Assembly (NCBI GenBank): GCA_029721515.1
Contig: CM056556.1
Coordinates: forward strand, 23,488,169 to 23,552,168
Length of the DNA: 64,000 nt
Origin: Synanceia verrucosa
Lineage: Eukaryota; Chordata; Actinopteri; Perciformes; Synanceiidae
Direction: 5' to 3'
The notes under the pieces were generated by a model that was not told where the DNA came from, searched no databases, and was given only the letters and a program-made list of their open reading frames with translations. The first letter of the stretch is position 1; each line of letters opens with the position of its first letter. The position numbers and the translations under genes are program-made. This document shows, one piece after another, positions 1 to 9,501 of this stretch.

Positions 1-103
1 CACGCTTCTTGTTTTAGCTGCTGCATAACTAATTGGTTTCCTTACTTCCAGAAAGTTTCTATGACAACAGATTACATGGACCTTATTTCTGTTACTTTTT
101 TAG

Positions 104-204
104 ATCTATATCACCTGCAGTGTGAAAGCCACTGCTGGTGCAGCTGTTGATGCCTCCAACAAGGCCTGTTCATTCTCTAATGGGTGAGACACCACCTTCC
201 ATTG

Positions 205-270
<66 letters not shown>

Positions 271-783
271 GAATTTGAAATGTAATGATTGTTTTGCCAG
301 GTGGAGGGAGGCCAGTGGCAACAATCAGGTCTGTACCTGCTGTGATACAGAGTGTGGAACAGAAAGCAAAGACCACTCAACTGAAGCAGGTGAGTGGAAG
401 GACTCTAACTACTTGTATGTAAAGTTTTTACAAAAAAAAAAAAAAAAGCCACATAAACCAGCAGTGGTGAAAGTTATTTAAGGTTTTAAGGTTCTACTTT
501 ACTAGCATAACAAGTTTTTTTTTTTTTGTTTTTTGTTTTTTTTTAATAAAAATGAAAAATTCAATTACATTAATGTTTTCTATTACTTATGTAGTTAAGG
601 TCACTGGCATAACTTAAGTCACCAATTAACTGCATATTTGTGGTGATTCCTTTAATTAAAGGCATATTACAAATATTTAGGGTTGTGTGATGTCTCTTTG
701 TTGCAGGTGCTCAGTGGGAACAGGAAACATCTCTTGGACCAATCACAGTGAAGGAGAGACCTCTAGAGTTACACAAACAATGA
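104..783 (+). CDS. ZP3-like zona pellucida protein, last three exons (partial)
   Basis: C-terminal part of a ZP-domain egg-coat glycoprotein, a structural protein of the chorion/vitelline envelope. Exons 104-184, 301-389 and 707-783 join in frame (phase 2, then phase 1) with GT/AG borders; stop TGA at 781-783. The first exon reads IYITCSVKATAG then KACSFSN, the typical end of the ZP-C half. The second reads WREASGNNQVCTCCDTECG, the conserved cysteine cluster of fish ZP3 proteins. The last exon gives the short tail ending in LELHKQ. The upstream part of the gene lies outside the window. A (TA)n microsatellite fills most of the intron between the first two exons. A poly(A) signal AATAAA lies at 997-1002. 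The family call is firm; which ZP3 paralogue it is cannot be told from the tail. Confidence 0.85.
205..266. repeat. (TA)n microsatellite
   Basis: About 60 bp of uninterrupted AT dinucleotides inside a ZP3-like intron. Tyr-Ile open frames across it are artefacts of the repeat. Confidence 0.95.
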
Positions 784-1516
784 AATGAGAATTACACTCT
801 TTAAACTGAGTTGTGGTTTGTTGTTTTGTTGTTTTTTTTGTTTTGTTTTTTTTAACTATCAGTCACAGGTATTATTTTAACCCTCTGCACAACAAACTTT
901 GCCTCTATAGGACTTTTGTCTGTGTGAATGTAACTCAGTACCATTTTCTGACCATGTACTTCGTCTCATTCCAACACTGAAAAATATTCAATTATAAATA
1001 AAAGTCTAACTTCAGTAGAGGTCCAGAATGGATCGTATTTCTGTAAATTAAATGCATTTATAAGATGTGAAAATTAACTGAAGTAACGGAAGCAAAGTAC
1101 CATAAAATTAAAAAAAGTGGAAACTTGTTTTCAATTCATTGAGGATTTTTTTCACTTTATATCTACTTATGTAATGTGTAAACTCCACTGCAGCTGACTC
1201 TGTTGATGTTCTAAATAACTGTCAATTAATTTTGTAATAATATGAATCATCTCACCCTAAGACAGCTGGGATCGGCATCCAGCCCCCCCACAACCCTATG
1301 AGGATAAGCGGCAGAAAATGGATGGATAATATGAAGCAAGAATGAAAACATACTAGACAGAAACAAAGATTAAATAGAGACAGGTTTTAATGTGCCTTGT
1401 ATAATGGAGTTTCACAGATCATAAGGGGTGCATGACTTAGCCTGGTACTTTTCACAATGATCAGAAAATTAAAGTTTTACATTTGGCAGCTGCAACTTTC
1501 GAGAAGGAGGAAATGC
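784..1516. other. 3'UTR and spacer between ZP3-like and TRIM genes
   Basis: Holds the ZP3-like 3'UTR with AATAAA at 997-1002, T-rich runs and, at about 1255-1329, a 5'-truncated V-SINE tail (AAGACAGCTGGGAT ... GATAAGCGG ... ATGGATGGAT). The remainder is the downstream region of the minus-strand TRIM gene. No other coding signal is seen. Confidence 0.7.
1255..1329 (+). mobile_element. V-SINE 3' fragment
   Basis: Only the 3' portion is present: the CCTAAGACAGCTGGGAT block, GAGGATAAGCGG and the GGATGGATAA tail. It matches the ends of the longer copies at 41965-42310 and 59921-60264. Confidence 0.75.
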
Positions 1517-3154
1517 TTATTTGTTAGTGACAGGAGAGATAATCAGAGGGGCTGAGTTTTTTCCACCATCTGTGAGACAAGGACTGAAGAATGGGTGGAG
1601 TTTGTCTGTGAAGAGGCAGCCAGTAAAGGAGTAGATAAGAGCTGCAGCATCAACATCATAAAAGGAGATCAGACCCTCCTCATAATCCACAAACACCCCC
1701 ACCTTCTTAGGATGACACCTTAAAGGGAGACGGACTGAAGGATCAGCAAGAGCCTCGTATTCATTTTCATTCCTCAACCATATGATCCAGTAACCCTTCT
1801 GAGGAGTGACTGTGACTTTTCCCTTCCTGTCGATCGACTCACTGGCCACTCCTAAATCCCACTTAGTCTTCTCTTTCACCTGAACTTCATAGTAAAATCT
1901 TCCTGAACAGAAACTCTGCTTTGCTAAAACACAGGGCGAAGTATCAAATCTCTCAGGATTATCTGGGAGCTTCTTCTTTACATCACCATGTTTAACTTGT
2001 CTTCTATCATGAGACAGGATGAGTCTGGGATGTGCTGTATCAGGATCAAGAGTCACATCCACTGCATACTGCTGGACCCTCTTCAGTTCAGCCTCAGCGA
2101 GCAGCTTCTTCATCTGTTTACTGAGCGTTTCCTCCAGCTGATTCACTGCTCTCACCACAGTTCCCTCATATGAAGGTGGACGGACGCTGACTCCTGTCCA
2201 GTCCTTGGTGGGTGGAGCAGCACTCAGGGAAGTGAAGCTTTGGAGAAGGTGGAGGTGATCTTCAGAGCGTGACAGCTGCTCCACCTCAGAGCTTCTCTTC
2301 TTCAGCTCAGAGATTTCCTGTTGCAGCTCCTTGATGAAGCCTTCAGCCTGTTCCTCTGTCTTTCTCTGCTTCTCTTTCACCGTGGTGATGAGCTCGACCT
2401 GGCTTCTCTCAACAGACTCCTTCAGAGCAGTGAAGACCTGAACACCATCTGCTATCTCTCTGTCTGCACCTTCCTTACTGAGCTCCACTGAGTGTTTGAT
2501 CTCCTGAATCTTCAGTTGTCTCTTCTGGATCATCCACAGGGTTTGAGCCTCTGTCTTCCCCAGCTCAGCCGTCTTTCTTTCATATTCTTCCTTCAGAGGA
2601 ACAATATCATGTGTCTTGTGGTCTGAATAGGTGCAGAACATGCAGACACACATCTGGTCAGTGTTACAGAATAACTCCAGCAGTTTATCGTGCTTCGTAC
2701 ACATCCTGCCTTCCAGGTTCTCCACAGGGTCGATCAGCTGATGTCTTTTCAGGCCTGGCCTTGTCAGATGAGGCTGAAGGTGGATCTCACAGTAGGAATC
2801 CAGACACACCAGACAGGACTTCAGGGCCTTCAGTTTGGGTCCAGTGCAGATGTCACAGGGAACTTCCCCTGGTTTAATAGCTTGTTTCTCTGAGATGCTG
2901 CTGCTGGCTTCCTGTTGAGCTGACTGTCTAAACTGAGCAGCCATCTCAGAGATGAAAGTATTGACCTGCAGCTCTGGTCTGGTGTAGAACAGCTTTTTAC
3001 AGTTGGGACATGTTATATTAATATCCCAGTGTTCAGTGATGCAGGTTTTACAGAAGTTGTGTCCACATGGTGTGCTGACTGGATCAGTGAACACATCCAG
3101 ACAGATGGAGCACAGAAACTGATCTTCAGTCAGCAGACAGCTGGCAGCAGACAT
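1517..3154 (-). CDS. TRIM E3 ubiquitin ligase (RING, B-box, coiled coil, PRY/SPRY)
   Basis: Intact single coding exon, 545 residues. The RING finger is complete: C15, C18, C30, H32, C35, C38, C49 and C52. Two B-box-like zinc segments follow (roughly 95-190, for example CTKHDKLLELFC and CTYSDHKTH). Then comes a charged coiled coil (about 190-320) and a C-terminal PRY/SPRY (about 360-540) with LDPDTAHPRLILS and WDLGVASESIDRKG. This is the layout of the greatly expanded teleost bloodthirsty-related/finTRIM families, many of which are antiviral ubiquitin ligases with SPRY-based target recognition. An acceptor (CTACAG) lies just before the ATG on the minus strand, so the 5'UTR is spliced. Expansion makes orthology uncertain; a TRIM25-like or TRIM16-like name would be a guess. 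No broken domain is seen. Confidence 0.92.
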   Translation of the reverse strand: MSAASCLLTEDQFLCSICLDVFTDPVSTPCGHNFCKTCITEHWDINITCPNCKKLFYTRPELQVNTFISEMAAQFRQSAQQEASSSISEKQAIKPGEVPCDICTGPKLKALKSCLVCLDSYCEIHLQPHLTRPGLKRHQLIDPVENLEGRMCTKHDKLLELFCNTDQMCVCMFCTYSDHKTHDIVPLKEEYERKTAELGKTEAQTLWMIQKRQLKIQEIKHSVELSKEGADREIADGVQVFTALKESVERSQVELITTVKEKQRKTEEQAEGFIKELQQEISELKKRSSEVEQLSRSEDHLHLLQSFTSLSAAPPTKDWTGVSVRPPSYEGTVVRAVNQLEETLSKQMKKLLAEAELKRVQQYAVDVTLDPDTAHPRLILSHDRRQVKHGDVKKKLPDNPERFDTSPCVLAKQSFCSGRFYYEVQVKEKTKWDLGVASESIDRKGKVTVTPQKGYWIIWLRNENEYEALADPSVRLPLRCHPKKVGVFVDYEEGLISFYDVDAAALIYSFTGCLFTDKLHPFFSPCLTDGGKNSAPLIISPVTNK

Positions 3155-3589
3155 ACCTGTAGGCTGAGGACAAAAATCAAAACAGTAATTACAAATCTTT
3201 TGATTACTTGTTTAAAACACCAAACTTTGATGAGTGGATCATAAGGAGGAGGAGATGTGCAGTTCACATGTGCAGTCCATGTGATGCAGGCTCAGAAATG
3301 AAAGTGATACAACATTTACTCTGGCTGCAGAAAAGAGTATTGCAATTATTTATTCATTTCTTCCACCATATAATACAATTGCTCTTGAATGCTGGAAGTT
3401 ATATATAATAGCCAGTTATGTAAATTAGCTTAAGCTAACACTAGCTGTGGTTGTACTTTAAGCAACACTGTGTTGTGCTGATGGAACTTGTATGGTAAGA
3501 TAAAACGGACCAATCCGATTGTGGTTTGAACTAAACTTTAATGAAATATTTAGTCAGTGCATTCAGTGTGTGTAGGGCAGTGAACTCAC

Positions 3590-3714
3590 CAGTGTTTGGC
3601 AGAGATTCTGCTGTGTTGTTGGATTCAGCTTAATATTTCTTCAGAGAGAAACAGAGAGATTTGTCTCGACTGCAGCTCTGCTGTAGCTCTCTGACAAACT
3701 TTCACTTTCGTTTC
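3590..3714 (-). promoter_or_regulatory. TRIM first non-coding exon and interferon-response promoter
   Basis: On the minus strand a donor (GGTGAGTTCACT) ends near 3590 and faces the acceptor just before the TRIM start codon, so 3590 to about 3690 is probably the untranslated first exon. Immediately upstream, 3700-3714 reads GAAACGAAAGTGAAA on the minus strand. This is an interferon-stimulated response element (GAAANNGAAA) in tandem. Fish TRIM ligases of this type are often interferon-induced, which fits. Exact transcription start not visible. Confidence 0.75.
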
Positions 3715-5693
3715 AGGAAATGAGGCTGAAGCGCTCCTCTTTCAGTGTAGCTCCACCTCTCAGTGGGCCCTGGCCAAGAGGAGCATAGAGGAAGTATTCA
3801 CGTTTTACTGAAGTAAAACTACTGAGAAGACACTGAAAATGCTCCACTAAAAGTCCAGCATTCAAAACCTTACTGAAAGTAAAAGTATTGATTACACAGT
3901 ATTATTTTCTGTCAGTGTGTTACTTTATGTTTTACTGCTGCATTAATGTGTTCGTTGATTTTTTCTGCTGTAGTAGATGTTATTAACTCCTTTATGTACT
4001 GTTGGCTGATTTAATTTAAAGTGATGAGTCATGTTCTATAAGATCATCAACTTTTCAGATGTGTGGTTTTCATTGGACAAGAAGGAGATAAAGGGTCCTA
4101 ACCTGAAAAGATACTCAGTCTAGGGTTTATACTTAACTACAGTACTTAGTAAATGTACTTACATATAGTACATTCCACCGCTCACTGGAGATAATATTTT
4201 GTGGTACACCTTGAGAATATATTATATTAGTTTTACATTTTATATTGTATATTTTTATGAGAATATTGTGTACCATTTTTGCAGATGCTATCCTTTATAT
4301 TTTTTACACACCTACCTGTGTCCTCCACTTCATTAGCATTTTTACATTGTAACAGATTTGAATACTTACTTAACTTCTGGATGAAGTTCTCCCAGGTTTC
4401 TTTTGGTATTAAACTGTAGCTTTTAGCTTTGGGATGTTTTGTGAACTTGGTCGCTGTACTTCATGAATGCTCTATGACCTTTGACTTTCCATCTAAAGTG
4501 GTCTCTGTGCTGTGTTGAGTTTATGTTACTGGGCCAGTCGGTGCTGTGCTGGAACAGCTGCTCTGCCACATTGCCCATCGTCCATTTTAGACGACATCAC
4601 CTGAGTGGACGCAGCTGGAGAGGCTGTCTTCATGCATCACAGAGAGGGTGGAGCGAGAGGGCTTATCATCTGTTTTCTATATATAAACCTGACCTGCACC
4701 CTTCTCCTCCTCGCCATCAAGCCGCCTTGTTCCCTCGCTGCGGCCTGATTGTCCAGGGCAGCAGCATCCATCATGGGCCAAAGAGTAGCTTCCCGTTGGA
4801 TTCATCCATCTCTGCTTTCCATTTCTTGGGGGAGGAGAAGACGACTGCTCGCTGGGTGACCAGAAACTGAGAGGTCACAGGGTCAAACTTCAAAATGAAA
4901 GACTTTAACACATGAAAACTCACAGCACAAAGAAAACTATATGCAAAATCAATGTGAGCTCCAAAAAGAAACACAGAATGACCAAAAAGCGAGACAAAAC
5001 TACTACAAACAATGCAGAATTAAGAAAACGGTGTCTCTGCCCAGGAGCCCATTGGTTTATTATGTGTCCATGCTTGTGAGTATTTTCAATGTGTAGTATT
5101 CATATTTTTATTGAAATAAAGGATCAGAATACTTTTTCCACCACTGGTCATCAAACACCACCGCCACAGTAATCATAATCTGGATCAAATCCATCTCAAC
5201 TCTTCTCCACAGGTAGCCACATATTCCTGATCAGAGCTTTAACAGATTCATCAGGGCCATAAACAAACAGACAGGTGGACTAAATATCAAGAGGTTTATT
5301 TTTTCACTGAAGACAGAAATTTACATTTCTAAGAAAGCGAGGACAAACAGAGAGTGTTTTCTGAGAGGACTGAGGTTAAATTAATCCCATTCAGAGAAAG
5401 TTCAGTTTTGATAATTTGCTGCTGGCACAAAAAAAAAATAATAATCAATCAATCAACAACAGGTTTATAGGTTTAAACAGGAAAATACACTGGCTTTACA
5501 TCACAAAAAGTAACTGTATGATGAGTGAAAAGTAGGATACAGACTGTTTTTTTTAATATCACAACAACTGGATTTTCATTGTTAAAACAGCTGAGGGTTA
5601 AAACAGGATTAGTTGAGATTATAACTGTTTAAAATCCTGTTGGCTTTACTGAAAAAAAGACAAAAAAATTTGAAATTAAAACCAGCTCCTCAG

Positions 5694-5696
<3 letters not shown>
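3715..5696. other. Intergenic, one orphan TATA/ATG cluster
   Basis: Mostly AT-rich spacer without convincing exons. One GC-richer island at about 4590-4870 contains a TATA-like TATATATAAA (4678-4687), then an ATG at 4773 opening a 28-codon frame (MGQRVASRWIH...) ending at 4859. No downstream exon could be joined to it, so it is not called a gene. Confidence 0.5.

Positions 5697-5727
<31 letters not shown>
5697..5727. repeat. (CA)n microsatellite
   Basis: Pure CA dinucleotide run of about 30 bp just upstream of the Tc1 element. Confidence 0.95.
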
Positions 5728-5731
<4 letters not shown>

Positions 5732-5779
5732 CAGTGGGTGCAGCAGCAGCGCCCCCTGCTGTCTCAGGATAACATCATA

Positions 5780-7391
5780 CAGTCATGGAAAAAATTATTA
5801 GACCACCCTTGTTTTCTTCAATTTCTTGTTCATTCTAATATCTGGTACCACTAAACGTATAATACAATGAACACAACAAAAAATGCAGCTGGTCACATAA
5901 TACTTTATGTCCTATTTGACATTCTTAAGCTTAATTGATTCCCAGGGTATATAAGAGGCCATTTCATGTCACAAGCAGCACTGCACATGCAAAGGCCTAG
6001 AGTGGTTTCCTGCTTACATTCAAGCCGTAGCACAACTCAGAAGTTGTCAGCTCTCACATAATGCCTAAAACAAAAGAATTATGTGAAGCAACAAAGGCAG
6101 CCATCTTGGCACTGCTGGAAATTGGCATGAGTGAGAGACAGGTAGCGAAAAAACTGAAGATCTCCAAGACAGCCGTTCATTACAACAACAAAAAAACAAG
6201 CTGAACATGGCACTACCAAATTGCTACCTGGCCGTGGCAGGAAACGTCTTTCTACCCCACGAGATGACCGTGCACTCATCCGTTCCTGTGTCAGGAATCG
6301 TCGTCAGACCTCCAGGGACCTTAAAAATGAGTGGGCACTGTCGAGAAATGTGACTTGCTTGGCAAGGACAGTTCGAAACCGACTTGTTGAAGCTGGTTTG
6401 AAGTCACACCGAGCACGCAAGAAGCCCTTCATCAATGAAAGGCAGAGGAAGGCCCGGTTACTCTTTGCTCGAGACCACAAGGATTGGACTGTTGATGATT
6501 GGGCTAAGGTTCTCTTCAGTGATGAATCCAATTTTGAATTGATGCCCACTCCAGCCAACTTACTGGTTAGGAGGAAGCCTGGAGAAGCTTACAACCCAGA
6601 CTGTCTTGCCCCTACAGTAAAACATGGGGGTGGATCAGTCATGATCTGGGGTTGTTTCAGTCTGAGTGGAACAGGGCAAATGCAATTGTGTGAAGGCCGA
6701 ATGAACCAGGTCAAGTACAGGACTACCCTTGAAAACAGTCTTCTTCCATCAGCTGGAAAACTCTTTCCTGCCTCGAATGACTGGATTTTCCAACAAGACA
6801 ATGCCCCTTGCCACACGGCAAGGTCAGTTAAAGCCTGGATGGAGAACCACAACATTCGCACCATGCCTTGGCCTGCTCAATCACCAGATCTTAATCCAAT
6901 TGAAAACCTGTGGAAAATCATCAAACTCAAAATGGAGAACCACAAGCCCAAAAACAAAGAAAATTTGTTTGAATTTGTCCAACAGGAATGGGCTGCTGTG
7001 ACAGCAGAACAATGTCAGAAGCTGGTGGAGAGCATGCCAAGACGCATGGCTGCAGTCATCAAAAACAATGGTTATGCAATCAAGTATTAACTCTTGTGTG
7101 TATCATGTGTTTAAAGCAAACAGAAAAGAAAACATGGAATGCTTAAAAGTAGTGTTTTTGGCGGTACAATGCCATAGCTATTGATGTAAGAATTTAAGTA
7201 ATTTTGGTTATTATCAAGAAAACCATGGAATATATGGAATAATCCTTAGTTCTTAAATTAAACTCTCATGAGCTATTTTTGTTGTTATCATTATAATTGT
7301 CCAAACAAATGTACCTTTAGTTGAGCCAGGCATTAAAATTAACAAGAAATTGAAGAAAACAAGGGTGGTCTAATAATTTTTTCCATGACTG
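5780..7391 (+). mobile_element. Tc1/mariner transposon, nearly intact
   Basis: 1,612-bp element flanked by the TA target duplication (5778-5779 and 7392-7393). The outer 51 bp of the two ends (from CAGTCATGGAAA inward) are identical inverted repeats, and weaker matching continues about 25 bp further. It encodes a Tc1 transposase with a DDE triad and one frameshift (see the pseudogene entry). The identical termini suggest a recent insertion. It lies between the TRIM gene and cerk and interrupts no recognised gene. Confidence 0.93.
6061..7090 (+). pseudogene. Tc1-type transposase with one N-terminal frameshift
   Basis: The reading frame opens at ATG 6061 (MPKTKELCEATKAAILALLE) with the first helix-turn-helix of the paired-like DNA-binding domain. 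It then meets a stop near 6203, just after an A-rich run (about 6187-6197). The remainder is open in the next frame from 6221 (289 residues) through the GRGRKR hook, the second helix-turn-helix and the DDE catalytic domain. The triad is the D of LFSDESNFE, the D of QQDNAPCHT and the E of SPDLNPIENLW, as in DD34E elements. A single-base indel in the A tract explains the break. Intact Tc1 transposases are about 340 residues, matching the combined length. As written it should not make full-length enzyme. Confidence 0.88.
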
Positions 7392-9501
7392 TATATAACA
7401 CATCCTGGACAACTGTTTGTGTATTCTAATAATCCTGTTGACACACTATTTAATTGTAGATCACATATACCAGGATCTCAATCCGGCTTTTCTGGCTCCT
7501 CTGACTCATAGTCCATGTTCTGCTAATTTATACTTCTACTCCATGACATTTCAGAAGTAAATATACTATATTCATAGCAGAATTCATTGTTAAAGATCGA
7601 TGGCCAGTTGGAGATACTTGTCATGTTTCAGATGTTTGAGTTAATAGCAGTTTCACTCAAAGCACATTTCACTTCTAAAGTTCCCAGTGGTTTCATTCAA
7701 AGAAGCATTTGAAGCCCAAAATGCTGTCTGTATATCTTTAAGTCAAGCTAACTTTATCTTGAGGGGCTACACACTACACTAAACAGTAACAGTAAAATGC
7801 TGCTTTAAAGTTGTTGCATCATTAAAGTTTTTTTTGGGGGGGAGTTTTTTCTTTGTTGATGTCAAGGGGTCACTTGTAAAGAACAGAGGGTGTCATATCC
7901 TGTACAGACTGTAAAGCCCTCCGAGGCAAATTTGTAATTTGTGATATTGGATTATACAAATAAAATTGACTTGACTTGATTATTAACAGTCAACAGTAAA
8001 ATATATAATAATATACAATACTTATTGCATGAACAAGTACTATCTTTCAGCACTCAGAATTTGAATTTGAACTTTAAATTCAGGACTTGAATAATATTTT
8101 CAGATTGTTAAACAGCTGATGAAGAGCGCCTCCTGACAGGAAACACAAACACATCCAGAAACAGTGAAGACAGACATCTGATCATGGACAGGTGACGTAG
8201 GCCTACATACATAGCCTATATGAGTTTACTCAGCTGTAAGAAAATATTACAAATTAATTCCTACATTGAAAATGTTACTTACAATAATTAAAAGTATGCA
8301 GGTGTAATCAGGAGAATGTATTTCAAATAATCAAAGTAAAAGCACTCATTGGAGTTGCAGAGCAGTTGGTTGAGGTGGAGTTCAATTTGGACTTACTTTT
8401 AAAGCTATTTTCAACAGAGAGGAGCTTTGTTCTTCCTCCAGAATTAATCAGGGGACGTGATGACGCGGTGACGTGAGACGCAACACATTTCTGATGCTTT
8501 CAATCCCTGCATGAAATGTTCGAATTTTTAACATTTTACCTGCACACAAACAACCAAACAATGAGCAGGGGAATAATTATGATATTCTTCTAAAAATCTA
8601 AATAATTTTGATTATGTTATATTTAGGAATGAATGGACGATAAGTCCTTAATATAGGCCTATACTACTTGACCAGCACCTTGATCGCACATGCTTTGCTT
8701 GATACCTGTGTCATTATGTAGTCTGAGATTTCCAAGAGAGTTTAAGCCCACTTTGACATTTCCACTTGGACCCAAATTTTATCTTAAACACTCAGAATCT
8801 TAACATAAAGATGTGACATGATCATGATCATGTGGCATGACCTTATAATTTCCCCAAAACGTTGGTAATTGTTATGATGCTCTGTTCAAAATAACTCAGT
8901 AAACCAATTTTATTTTAATATTATCAAAATGAACACATTTGCGTCTTTGGCTCTCTGACCGTTTTCATGTGCGTTTAATACATAACAAACCCTATGACAG
9001 AATAACTAAACTGAACTTTAATTGCAGTTTATGTGATGCATTTAGAGTCCATGAACTCTTTTGATTTGTCCAGGTAAACATTAAAAAAACTCAAAAAATC
9101 TCAGTCGTATAGCACCCAAATATCCAACTATAGGTAAGTATCTTAATATCCATTTTAAGTTAAATAGGTAATTTTTGCTACACAGATACCAAACGTAATC
9201 TCGAAATAGGAGAATTTTGAAAGTAGGGATGGTCATTTTTCTGGAAGCACTTGAACGCACCTCCAAGCACCTCCCACATCCGGTAGGAAACCGCTATCTA
9301 TCAGGAAAAAAAAAAACATCCCGAGGTGAAATCCGCTATACGGACATACTTTTACTGCTGCTGACGGTGTTTGGTACTCATTTGGGGGCTTTGGAGCCTC
9401 TCCAAACACACAGAGAACATGCCCGGACAGAGGTAACCGTCCTCCCGCTACTGCTGCTTCCTCAGCCGGCTGAAGGAAAGGAGCAGGACGGACAGACGCA
9501 G
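7392..9501. other. Intergenic spacer, LINE-type 3' tail and cerk upstream region
   Basis: AT-rich spacer. A short LINE 3'-end-like motif lies at 7893-7980. From about 9217 base composition rises into the cerk 5' region, including a five-codon upstream ORF (ATG 9419, MPGQR, stop 9434-9436). No additional exon is recognised. Confidence 0.6.
7893..7980 (+). mobile_element. LINE (L2-type) 3' tail fragment
   Basis: Reads TGTAAAGCCCTCCGAGG, then AATTTGTGATATTGG, then ATACAAATAAAATTGAC with a short TTGAC tandem end. This pattern is common at the 3' ends of fish non-LTR elements. Assignment rests on remembered consensus only. Confidence 0.55.

Noticed and set aside
106..380. Minus-strand frames rich in Tyr-Ile
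   Set aside because: They are translations of the (TA)n microsatellite and antisense of ZP3-like exons. The same applies at 38631-38861 and 44806-45009.
4481..4870. 129-codon plus-strand frame
   Set aside because: No recognisable domain, and it runs across the TATA-like box; composition does not look coding.
6304..7001. Other frames inside the Tc1 element
   Set aside because: Antisense or shifted shadows of the transposase.
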